Below are positions 26,362-34,266 of a DNA stretch of 64,000 nt, one piece after another. The first letter of the stretch is position 1, and each line of letters begins with the position of its first letter. The notes below the pieces were generated by a model, which was not told the origin of the DNA, made no database searches, and saw only the letters and a list, made by a program, of their open reading frames with translations. Made by a program: the position numbers and the translations under genes. This stretch comes from an uncultured Butyrivibrio sp. (GTDB taxonomy: Bacteria > Bacillota > Clostridia > Lachnospirales > Lachnospiraceae), in assembly GCA_946623755.1 (NCBI GenBank), contig CAMORK010000004.1, forward strand, positions 1 through 64,000, in the 5' to 3' direction.

Positions 26362-27405
26362 ATGATAGATGTGTTTGGAACCCTTGGCCCAAGTTGCAGG
26401 GATGAGGCAACACTTTCTGAGATGTTCTATGAAGGCATGACGGGAATCAGGATCAATCTCTCGCATGTTATGCTTACAGACTGTCTTGAGGATATTGATA
26501 AGGTCAAAAGAGCTGCATCTGCCAATAGAATCGTTCCAAAGATCCTGATAGATATGCAGGGACCGGAACTCAGGATTGGCAATCTGGATGCGCCTGTAAG
26601 CTTGAATGAGGGCGATGAGCTGGTGCTTGGATCCAAGGGACATGCTGTAATGTCAGAACATGAAAATGCAGATATAAATGGGATTACTTCTGACAATACA
26701 GCCGGGGTAGTAACACTTGATAAAAGAGTTCTCAAGGCACTTGAACCCGGACAGGAGGTACTCTTTGATGACGGCAGGATAGCAGCAACCGTCACGGAGA
26801 CCGGTGATGAGTATGCCAGGGTCCGAATCACAAGAGGAGGAGAACTCAGCGGAAGAAAGAGCATAGCAATAGTCGGAAGATCAGTTGATATGCCGGCGCT
26901 TACAGACAGCGATATTGAGAATATAAAACTTGCCTGTAAGAGTGGGATATACGGAGTCATGCAGCCCTTTGTCAGAAGTGCGGACGATCTTTTGGAAGTC
27001 AGAAAGATGCTTGATCTAAACGGCGGAAAAGACATAAAGATATACGCCAAGATTGAGAACCGGAGCGGCGTAGAGAATCTCGAGAGCTTTTTTGACCGGG
27101 CAGATGAGATCATCATAGCAAGGGGAGACCTTGGAAATGCTGTTCCTCTGTGGGAACTTCCCGGACTGCAAAAAGACATTGCCCGTAGGTGCAGAGCTTC
27201 GCATATGCCATTTATGGTGGTGACCCAGATGCTCTCGTCAATGGAGCACAGCAAGGTTCCAACAAGAGCTGAAGTGAGTGACATCTACAATGCAGTTATG
27301 GACGGTGCATCTTCCGTCATGGTAACCGGAGAGACAGCGGTAGGTGAGTACCCGGCAGATGTTATCAGGTATATGAGAAAGACTGTAGTAGCAGCAGAAG
27401 ACTAA
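26362..27405 (+). CDS. Short pyruvate kinase paralogue lacking the C-terminal domain
   Basis: A 347-aa protein matching the pyruvate kinase barrel and inserted B domain. FGTLGPSC, IRINLSH, IDMQGPELRIG, YAKIEN (with the catalytic Lys), IARGDLG, VTQMLSSM and PTRAEVSD are all present, so substrate and metal residues look kept. MQGP replaces the usual TKGP. Normal bacterial enzymes are about 470-590 aa; this one ends right after the barrel, so the C-terminal allosteric domain is missing. It is unlikely to be a broken gene since the frame is clean and a hairpin follows. It may be a non-allosteric kinase or act on a related enolate. Confidence 0.8.
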   Translation: MIDVFGTLGPSCRDEATLSEMFYEGMTGIRINLSHVMLTDCLEDIDKVKRAASANRIVPKILIDMQGPELRIGNLDAPVSLNEGDELVLGSKGHAVMSEHENADINGITSDNTAGVVTLDKRVLKALEPGQEVLFDDGRIAATVTETGDEYARVRITRGGELSGRKSIAIVGRSVDMPALTDSDIENIKLACKSGIYGVMQPFVRSADDLLEVRKMLDLNGGKDIKIYAKIENRSGVENLESFFDRADEIIIARGDLGNAVPLWELPGLQKDIARRCRASHMPFMVVTQMLSSMEHSKVPTRAEVSDIYNAVMDGASSVMVTGETAVGEYPADVIRYMRKTVVAAED

Positions 27406-27410
27406 AAAAT

Positions 27411-27449
27411 AAGTGAATGTGTATTGACATATGCATTCACTTGTTTTAT
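27411..27449 (+). terminator. Hairpin after the short pyruvate kinase
   Basis: AAGTGAATG (27411-27419) pairs with CATTCACTT (27434-27442), continuing inward with TGTAT/ATATG, then GTTTTATA. It is probably a terminator but shares bases with the promoter of the arsR gene. Confidence 0.5.
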
Positions 27450-27452
27450 ATT
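27424..27452 (+). promoter_or_regulatory. Strong promoter of the metal-efflux operon
   Basis: Perfect TTGACA (27424-27429), 17-base spacer and TATATT (27447-27452). The -10 end touches the inverted repeat that follows, so a bound repressor would block RNA polymerase. Confidence 0.88.
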
Positions 27453-27482
27453 CAACATATGAACAATTATTCATATGTTGAA
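27451..27482 (+). promoter_or_regulatory. ArsR/SmtB-type operator
   Basis: A perfect 13-bp inverted repeat, TTCAACATATGAA (27451-27463) and its complement (27470-27482), around CAATTA. The core ATATGAACAATTATTCATAT matches the known ArsR/SmtB operator pattern for zinc and cadmium sensors. It covers the -10 and the likely transcription start of the arsR gene, which fits autorepression. Confidence 0.88.
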
Positions 27483-27498
27483 ATGAAAGGAAGATGAT

Positions 27499-27858
27499 AT
27501 GTCACTAAACGATGTAGAGCACTGCGATGTAGTGCACAAGCATGCAGACGTGGTACTGAAGGTACACAGAGAGATGCCGGACGATGACAAGCTTTATGAT
27601 CTGGCAGAGCTGTTCAAGGTCTTCGGTGACTCCACAAGGATACGAATTCTCTTTGCCCTGTTTGAAGAAGAGATGTGCGTATGTGATATAGCTGACAGCC
27701 TTAGCATGACTCAGTCGGCAATATCTCATCAGCTTAAGATACTTAAGCAGAGTAAGCTCGTGGGAAACAGACGCGAGGGCAAACAGATTATTTACTTTCT
27801 GGCAGATGACCACGTAAGAACCATCATCGGCCAGGGAATCAACCATATTGAAGAGTAA
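27499..27858 (+). CDS. ArsR/SmtB-family metal-sensing repressor (CadC/CzrA-like)
   Basis: A 119-aa winged-helix repressor. EEMCVCDIADSL (Cys60 and Cys62) is the alpha-3 metal-box, and Cys9 in the N-terminal arm could complete a CadC-type thiolate site. Asp103, His105, His116 and Glu119 have the exact spacing of the alpha-5 site of CzrA/SmtB. Both sites together point to Cd/Pb/Zn sensing. MTQSAISHQLKIL is the DNA-reading helix. Its operator lies just upstream, and an HMA protein and a P1B ATPase follow, so metal binding should release the whole operon. Confidence 0.92.
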   Translation: MSLNDVEHCDVVHKHADVVLKVHREMPDDDKLYDLAELFKVFGDSTRIRILFALFEEEMCVCDIADSLSMTQSAISHQLKILKQSKLVGNRREGKQIIYFLADDHVRTIIGQGINHIEE

Positions 27859-27893
27859 ATTATGAGCCTTATGAGGGCAGAAAGGTGGATATT

Positions 27894-28109
27894 ATGAAGA
27901 AAACATTTAAGTGTGAGGTAGACTGTGCAAACTGTGCAGCTAAGATGGAGGATGCAGTTAAGAAGATCGATGGCGTTGTAAGCGCAAGAGTTAATTTCAT
28001 GACTCAGAAGTTTACACTTGAGGCTGCCGACGACGTTTTTGACAGTGTATTTGATGCGGCAGTTAAGGCCTGCAAAAAGGTTGAGCCTGACTGCTCTATC
28101 GAGGCTTAA
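27894..28109 (+). CDS. HMA-domain metal-binding protein
   Basis: A 71-aa stand-alone heavy-metal-associated domain. FKCEVDCANCAAKMEDAV has the CxxC pair (CANC) plus an extra acidic Asp before it, which is more common in Zn/Cd domains than in Cu(I) chaperones. I start at the ATG at 27894, 5 bases after AAAGGTGG; the GTG at 27885 lies inside that site. It sits between the repressor and an ATPase that has no HMA domain of its own, so it probably hands metal to that pump. Confidence 0.85.
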   Translation: MKKTFKCEVDCANCAAKMEDAVKKIDGVVSARVNFMTQKFTLEAADDVFDSVFDAAVKACKKVEPDCSIEA

Positions 28110-28139
28110 CTTAGAGTTCCACGAAGGATGTGATGATTA

Positions 28140-30038
28140 ATGACTAAGAAACAAAAAAAGACCCGCAACAGAATACTCATAGTACTTGCAATGTTTGTCA
28201 TCCTGCTGGTACTTGATAAGATCGGCATAATGGAACCGCTTCCCTGGTTTGTCAAGCTGATCATATACCTTGTTCCTTATGGGATCATCGGCTATGACGT
28301 TATTCGAAAGGCTGTTATTAACATAAGTCACGGACAGGTCTTTGACGAGAACTTCCTGATGATGATAGCAACATTCGGAGCATTTGGAATAGGCGAGTAC
28401 TCAGAGGCTTTAGCCGTAATGCTCTTTTACCAGGTCGGAGAGCTCTTCCAGAGCTACGCTGTAGGCAAGTCGAGACAGTCCATTACAGACCTTATGAGCA
28501 TTGCTCCGGAGTTTGCAAATCTGGTAAACGAAGATGGAGAGACTACAGAAGTTGATCCCGAGGAAGTAAGTGTGGGTGATATCATTCTTGTCAGAGCAGG
28601 AGAGAAGATCCCGCTGGACGGAACTGTTATTGAAGGTGAATCCTTTGTTGATACCGCAGCTCTTACAGGTGAGTCTGTTCCCAGAAGGGCGGCAGAGGGA
28701 GATGCCGTTATCAGCGGATGCGTCAACGGTGAGGGAATTCTTAAGGTACGAGTAGATAAGGTATATGAGGACTCTACAGTTGCAAGGATCCTTGATCTGG
28801 TTGAGAACGCCAGCAACAAGAAGTCCAGAATGGAGAACTTTATCACGAGATTTGCCAGATATTACACACCTGTTGTTACGATAGGAGCACTGTTCCTTGC
28901 AGTTCTTCCTCCGATATTCGGACAGCTCGCTCCCTCGGACAGTATCAGAAGAGCATGTATTTTCCTTATTGTTTCATGCCCGTGTGCTCTTGTTATTTCG
29001 GTTCCTCTTGGATTCTTCGGAGGAATCGGAGCATCCTCCAAGAAGGGCGTCCTTGTCAAGGGCTCCAACTTCCTTGAGGCAGCATCCAAGGTGGATACGG
29101 TTGTCTTTGACAAGACAGGTACTATCACAAAGGGTGAGTTTAAGGTTTCGGAGATTGTTCCGGCAACTCAGAGTGACATTACAGAAGATCAGCTTCTTTC
29201 ACTTGCAGCTTACGGTGAGATGTACTCCAATCATCCGATTGCAAGATCCATTCTTGCATGCTACATGGAGAGGAACGGCGGCGGGAAGCCTGATGCTTCT
29301 CACATAGATGAATCTCAGACCAGGGAGATACCAGGAAACGGTATCAGGACCATCCTTGAGGGCAAAGAGCTTTTGGTAGGCAATGACAAACTCATCGACG
29401 TTCCGGCATCAATAGGTCTTTTGGATGAGGCCGCAGGCACTGTGGTCTTCGTATCCTATGACGGAGCCTATGCGGGCAGCATTGTTATCGCCGATGCCAT
29501 TAAGGACGGGGTAAAAGAGGGAATCGCTGCCCTGTACGAGCTTGGAGTAAAGAGAGCAGTCATGCTCACAGGTGATAATGAAGAGGTGGCCAGACATGTG
29601 GCTGATCAGGTCGGTATAAATGACGTTAAGGCGGGACTTCTTCCTGCTGATAAGGTCAGTGCAGTTGAAAAAATGCTATCAAAAGGCGATAATGGTAACA
29701 GGCTTGCGTTTGTGGGCGACGGTATCAACGACGCTCCCGTGCTTATGAGAGCGGATGTCGGAATCGCCATGGGATCCATGGGATCTGATGCCGCCATTGA
29801 GGCAGCAGACATTGTTATCATGGACGATGATATCAGCAAGATTTCAGCTGTAATGAAGATAGCGCGCAAGACCATAAGGATTGTAAAAGAGAACATAGTC
29901 TTTGCGCTTGCAGTTAAGCTCATCATCCTGGTTCTGGGAGCACTTGGTCTTACCACCATGTGGCTTGCAGTATTCGGAGATGTAGGAGTAGCAGTAATAG
30001 CAATACTTAACTCTATGAGGGCGCTCAAGACCGACTGA
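28140..30038 (+). CDS. P1B-type heavy-metal ATPase, Zn/Cd/Pb export type
   Basis: A 632-aa metal-exporting ATPase. CPC near 280-282 in a membrane helix is the transport site, DKTGTIT (Asp near 324) is phosphorylated, TGES is the actuator loop, SNHP the nucleotide-binding His-Pro and GDGINDAP the hinge. CPC with a Lys in the last membrane helix (AVKLIIL) fits the Zn/Cd/Pb subgroup (ZntA/CadA). The N-terminus begins directly with membrane helices, so the usual HMA domain is absent and is supplied by the small gene upstream. Regulation is expected from the ArsR operator. Confidence 0.93.
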   Translation: MTKKQKKTRNRILIVLAMFVILLVLDKIGIMEPLPWFVKLIIYLVPYGIIGYDVIRKAVINISHGQVFDENFLMMIATFGAFGIGEYSEALAVMLFYQVGELFQSYAVGKSRQSITDLMSIAPEFANLVNEDGETTEVDPEEVSVGDIILVRAGEKIPLDGTVIEGESFVDTAALTGESVPRRAAEGDAVISGCVNGEGILKVRVDKVYEDSTVARILDLVENASNKKSRMENFITRFARYYTPVVTIGALFLAVLPPIFGQLAPSDSIRRACIFLIVSCPCALVISVPLGFFGGIGASSKKGVLVKGSNFLEAASKVDTVVFDKTGTITKGEFKVSEIVPATQSDITEDQLLSLAAYGEMYSNHPIARSILACYMERNGGGKPDASHIDESQTREIPGNGIRTILEGKELLVGNDKLIDVPASIGLLDEAAGTVVFVSYDGAYAGSIVIADAIKDGVKEGIAALYELGVKRAVMLTGDNEEVARHVADQVGINDVKAGLLPADKVSAVEKMLSKGDNGNRLAFVGDGINDAPVLMRADVGIAMGSMGSDAAIEAADIVIMDDDISKISAVMKIARKTIRIVKENIVFALAVKLIILVLGALGLTTMWLAVFGDVGVAVIAILNSMRALKTD

Positions 30039-30063
30039 GAGTTCTCTTTGGAGGGAGTATAAA

Positions 30064-32118
30064 ATGCCAAGAGCAGAACTTTACGTTGGAGAGCTTTTGA
30101 TGAAGATGGTCGCCAGACAGACCGGCGAGATAAGCAAGGTGGATTTTACACCTCAGAAACCGGCATTCTCATCACTCTCCTTCCCTGATGAACAGTTTCT
30201 TGAGAGATCTTCTCCGGAATCTCAGGGCGTAAGCTCTGCTTTTTTTACTGATCTGATAAGAGACCTTCAGGCAGACAGGGAGTGCAGGATGCATAAGTTC
30301 ATGGCTCTCCGTCATGGCAAGGTCATTGCAGAGTGTGCATTTGAGCCCTTTGACATGGATATGTGGCATGTGACTTATTCCATGTGCAAGTCAATTACCG
30401 GAATGGCCATAGGCATTCTGATGGGTGAGGGCAAGCTCACACTGGACGACAGGATCAGTGATATATTCAGTCCAAGAGTAGGACCCTTAAGCATTTTCAG
30501 AAAGACGGTATCAGTCAGGAATCTCCTTAATATGTCCAGCGGAGTGGACTTTAACGAGATTGGAGCCATAAGTGGCAACGACTGGCGCAAGGGCTTTCTG
30601 GATGCGTCTTTTAAATTTGATCCCGGAACAAAATTTGAATACAACAGCATGAACACGTACATGCTGTCAGCTATAGTCACCGAAATAACCGGCCAGTCCC
30701 TCTTTGATTTCTGTAAGGAGAGATTATTTGATCCCATGGGCATCAAGAGGGTATTTTGGGAGTGCTGCCCACAGAGCATAACAAAAGGCGGATGGGGAGC
30801 TTTCATGCGAATAGAGGATATGGCCAAGATGGGCCAGCTCTATCTGCAAAACGGTGTCTGGAACGGGCAGCAGCTGGTGCCTGAGGAATGGGTTAAAGAG
30901 TCAACGACGCAGCAGATAGAGACCGGACGTGAGGACAATCCTTACTACGGCTATCAGCTCTGGCTCAACGATGACAGGCCCGGATGCTTTGCCTACAACG
31001 GTATGATGGGCCAGAATGTCTTTGTATATCCCGATCTTGATATGGTGGTCGTGACAAACGCCGGTAATAGCGATGTCTTCCAGACCAGCAGCATGGCGAT
31101 CAAGATACGTGACAGGATGAAGAACACAATTGAAGTTTCGGACACACCGATCCCGGAGGACTTCAGGGCCCTTACGGAGCTTAAGGCGATCTGCAAGTCT
31201 GTAAGCGGAAGAACAGCTGATTTTCCGGTTATCAGCTCAGGGGGCTGGAAGAACAGAACAGTTCGTATGACCACCGGCTCCACCAGGAACAGGAGCATAA
31301 GCTTTTTGGGCAAAAGAACTGATTTCAAGTCGGCAGTTAATTCCTATAACATCAGGAATGAGAATCAGCTGATACTGAGATGGCTTCAAAAGCTTGATGG
31401 TAAGATTTATGACCTTGAGACCTCCGGAATAGGCTTTATGCCAATGATGATGCAGATTGTCCACAACAATTTCACCGACGGCATGAAGAAGATTGGCTTC
31501 AGGCTTGCGGAAAATGGGGCTTTCTATATCGATATCTATGAAGGCGATGTTATCTACAAGCTGAGATGCGGTTTTGGCGGTAAAAGATATATCAGTGACA
31601 TCAACATGCACTGCGAGAACTATAAGGTATCACTAAATACTGTATGTAACAGGGATGAGTACAACAGACTTACCATCAGGAACGAGATCTATTTCCTGGA
31701 GGAGGCAAGCTACAGGACTCTTAATATCTATTTTGAGGATGATGCTGTAGACAGGGTGGACAGAAAAGCGACCTTCATCCATCCCGCTGTTCCAGGCAGG
31801 ATTGAGATAAGAATGAATGAGGCTCCCGGAACCGATATGCTTCGCGACACGCTGAAAAACTTCTCGATCGAGAGTGTCGGATGGGAGAGTGCCATCATAT
31901 CAAGATTTGTTAAGGGCGGTATGAAGGAAGCTGTAGCACATGCAGTAAACAACACTGTTCAGCCTGTGATCTACGGAACACTGGCCAATCATGATCTTCC
32001 GCCATACCTTGAGGCAGTCGTAACAGAAGGCCAAGCTGCGGATACGGAAGATGTAACCGAAGATGATCAATCATTTGCAGATGCAGGTGGTGATGATATA
32101 TCATTAGATGAGAATTAA
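30064..32118 (+). CDS. Second serine hydrolase of beta-lactamase fold, extended C-terminus
   Basis: A 684-aa relative of the protein at 2390-3883. SMCK (Ser106-Lys109) is the SxxK motif, YNS near 200 replaces YxN, and FAYNGMMGQ is the third-motif region. There is no signal peptide. After about residue 370 a long beta-rich region follows, including IRNEIYFLEEASYRTLNIYF, which resembles the tail of the first paralogue. The last 50 residues are acidic and probably disordered. GGAGGGAG lies before the ATG. It may be read from the metal operon promoter, since only 25 bases separate it from the ATPase. Function is inferred to be a cytoplasmic esterase or peptidase. Confidence 0.75.
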   Translation: MPRAELYVGELLMKMVARQTGEISKVDFTPQKPAFSSLSFPDEQFLERSSPESQGVSSAFFTDLIRDLQADRECRMHKFMALRHGKVIAECAFEPFDMDMWHVTYSMCKSITGMAIGILMGEGKLTLDDRISDIFSPRVGPLSIFRKTVSVRNLLNMSSGVDFNEIGAISGNDWRKGFLDASFKFDPGTKFEYNSMNTYMLSAIVTEITGQSLFDFCKERLFDPMGIKRVFWECCPQSITKGGWGAFMRIEDMAKMGQLYLQNGVWNGQQLVPEEWVKESTTQQIETGREDNPYYGYQLWLNDDRPGCFAYNGMMGQNVFVYPDLDMVVVTNAGNSDVFQTSSMAIKIRDRMKNTIEVSDTPIPEDFRALTELKAICKSVSGRTADFPVISSGGWKNRTVRMTTGSTRNRSISFLGKRTDFKSAVNSYNIRNENQLILRWLQKLDGKIYDLETSGIGFMPMMMQIVHNNFTDGMKKIGFRLAENGAFYIDIYEGDVIYKLRCGFGGKRYISDINMHCENYKVSLNTVCNRDEYNRLTIRNEIYFLEEASYRTLNIYFEDDAVDRVDRKATFIHPAVPGRIEIRMNEAPGTDMLRDTLKNFSIESVGWESAIISRFVKGGMKEAVAHAVNNTVQPVIYGTLANHDLPPYLEAVVTEGQAADTEDVTEDDQSFADAGGDDISLDEN

Positions 32119-32136
32119 CAGAAAGGGGTAATAACC

Positions 32137-32967
32137 ATGGCAAATGCTGTATATGAAAAATTATTAAAATGCAAAGAGGCAGTAAGAAAGGTAACTGATT
32201 TTGAACCGGATGTGGCTCTGGTTTTGGGTTCGGGCCTTGGCGGCTTTGCTGAGAATATCAAGATAGAGACAGAAATTCCTTATAGCGATATACCGGGATT
32301 CCCTGTTTCAACAGTTCCGGGACATGCAGGAAAGTTCATTTTCGGATATCTCGGAGACAAGAAAATTGTCTGCATGAAGGGAAGAATCCACTTTTACGAG
32401 GGATATAACATAAGCGACGTAGTTCTTCCGGCAAGACTTATGAAGATGCTTGGTGCTAAGATTCTTTTCCTTACAAACGCAGCAGGCGGACTTGGAGAAG
32501 GCTTTGGCGCAGGTGATCTCATGCTTATCACAGATCATATCTCAATTTTTGCTCCAAACCCTCTTATCGGACCAAATCTTGACGAGTTGGGACCCAGATT
32601 CCCTGACATGTCAAACGTTTATAAAAAGGATCTTCAGGACGTAATAAGAGCTGTTGCCAAGGAAAACGGCATTGACCTCAAGGAAGGTGTTTACTGCCAG
32701 TGCACAGGCCCATCATTTGAGTCTCCCGCAGAGATCAAAATGCTTGCAAAGCTCGGTGTTTCAGCTGTCGGAATGAGTACAGTCAATGAAGCTATTGCAG
32801 CAAACCATATGGGAATGCGCATCTGCGGAGTTTCATGCATCAGTAATCTTGCAGCAGGCATTTCAGGAGAGCCTCTTTCACACGAGGAGGTTCAGGAGGC
32901 TGCAGATAAGGCAGCACCTCTTTTCACAAAGCTCGTTTCCGAGTCTATCAAGAGGTTTGAGGTATGA
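32137..32967 (+). CDS. punA: Purine-nucleoside phosphorylase (trimeric type)
   Basis: A 276-aa enzyme splitting inosine or guanosine with phosphate. VLGSGLGGFA, TVPGHAGKFIFG, GRIHFYEGY, NAAGGLGEGF and GMSTVNEAIAA follow the low-molecular-mass PNP pattern, with Asn near the end in SCISNLAAG for 6-oxopurine binding. AAAGGGG lies upstream. Its stop overlaps the start of the next gene (ATGA), so deaminase and phosphorylase are coupled: the deaminase makes a 6-oxo nucleoside that PNP can use. Confidence 0.94.
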   Translation: MANAVYEKLLKCKEAVRKVTDFEPDVALVLGSGLGGFAENIKIETEIPYSDIPGFPVSTVPGHAGKFIFGYLGDKKIVCMKGRIHFYEGYNISDVVLPARLMKMLGAKILFLTNAAGGLGEGFGAGDLMLITDHISIFAPNPLIGPNLDELGPRFPDMSNVYKKDLQDVIRAVAKENGIDLKEGVYCQCTGPSFESPAEIKMLAKLGVSAVGMSTVNEAIAANHMGMRICGVSCISNLAAGISGEPLSHEEVQEAADKAAPLFTKLVSESIKRFEV

Positions 32968-34265
32968 GAACAAGATTTTATAACGCAAGGATTCTGACTA
33001 TGGAGCCGGGAAAAGAGATCTTTACCGGCGAAGTATGGGTAAACGGAGATAAGATACAGTTCGTTGGCACTGAGAAAGAGGCCCTTGGTTACTGTGATAC
33101 TCACCAGGACTCCATACTTGTATGGGACAGGGAGATTGACTGCAAGGGCAATCTTCTCATGCCTGGATTTAAGAATGCTCACACTCATTCAGCCATGACT
33201 CTTATGAGATCCAAAGCTGATGATCTGCCGCTTTCTGACTGGCTTAATACTCAGATATTCCCAATTGAAGCCAAGATGACTGCAGAGGATATTTATCATT
33301 TATCCAAGATTGCCATTATGGAGTATCTCACCAGCGGAATAACAGCTGTTTTTGAGATGTATCTGACACCGTATTCAGTGGCAGATGCCTTCAGGGACTG
33401 CGGAATGCGCTGCGTTCAGACCAGCTGCGTCAATAACTTCAGCCAGTCTGTGGAGATGCTGGAAGGATACTACAACGACTTAAACGGAAGGGATGAGTAC
33501 AACTCATTCATTCTTGGTCTGCATGCAGAATATACCTGTTCAAAAGAGATCCTGGAAAAGACAGCTGAGCTTGTCCACAAGTACAAAGCTCCCTTCTGGG
33601 CACATATCCAGGAGACAGAATCCGAGACAAAGGAATGCGTTGAGAGATATGGTATGACTCCCATTAAACTCTTTGATTCGCTGGGGCTTTTTGATTATGG
33701 CGGAGGCGGATATCACCTTGTCTGGACCAATGACGAGGATATGGAAATCATGAAGAAGAGAGGTCTTTATGCTGTGACCAATCCGGGCTCCAACACCAAG
33801 CTGGCCAGTGGAATTGCACCTGTTTCAAAGTACCTTGAAAAGGGTATTCCTGTAGCAATTGGAACAGACGGCCCTGCCAGCAACAACTGTCTTGATATGT
33901 TCAGGGAGATGTTCCTTACAACAGGACTTGCCAAACTTAAGGATATGAATGCATCCAGTGTCGATGCAACTGAGGTACTTAAGATGGCAACTGTCAACGG
34001 AGCACATGCAATGGGGCTTACAGACTGCGACTACCTTGCTGAGGGCAAAAAGGCCGATATCATAATGCTTGATCTGTATCAGCCTAATATGCAGCCCATC
34101 AACAATATTGTTAAGAACATTGTTTACAGCGGAAGTAAGTCAAATGTTAAGCTTACAATGATCGGCGGTATCATCCGCTATGAAAACGGAAACTTCAATA
34201 TAGGTGCAGAGCCTGCAGATATCTACGCTAAGGCAGACGAAATCGGAAAGAGGTTATACAGCTGA
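32964..34265 (+). CDS. mtaD: 5'-methylthioadenosine/S-adenosylhomocysteine deaminase
   Basis: A 433-aa amidohydrolase. MPGFKNAHTHSAMTLMR carries the HxH zinc pair, and DDLPLSDWL, GLHAEYTCS, HIQETESE and GTDGPASNN give the remaining ligands and the catalytic residues of the MtaD/SsnA group. The 4-base overlap with punA supports a purine-salvage role, recycling by-products of SAM use. MTA, SAH and adenosine are all possible substrates. Start as given; no better Met is near. Confidence 0.88.
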   Translation: MRTRFYNARILTMEPGKEIFTGEVWVNGDKIQFVGTEKEALGYCDTHQDSILVWDREIDCKGNLLMPGFKNAHTHSAMTLMRSKADDLPLSDWLNTQIFPIEAKMTAEDIYHLSKIAIMEYLTSGITAVFEMYLTPYSVADAFRDCGMRCVQTSCVNNFSQSVEMLEGYYNDLNGRDEYNSFILGLHAEYTCSKEILEKTAELVHKYKAPFWAHIQETESETKECVERYGMTPIKLFDSLGLFDYGGGGYHLVWTNDEDMEIMKKRGLYAVTNPGSNTKLASGIAPVSKYLEKGIPVAIGTDGPASNNCLDMFREMFLTTGLAKLKDMNASSVDATEVLKMATVNGAHAMGLTDCDYLAEGKKADIIMLDLYQPNMQPINNIVKNIVYSGSKSNVKLTMIGGIIRYENGNFNIGAEPADIYAKADEIGKRLYS

Positions 34266-34266
34266 T

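Noticed and set aside
26427-27284. 285-codon minus-strand frame over the pyruvate kinase paralogue
   Set aside because: Ser/Leu-rich shadow of the plus-strand gene, whose motifs are clear.
30064-32118. Beta-lactamase resistance gene
   Set aside because: No export signal and YNS in place of YxN; more like an esterase.
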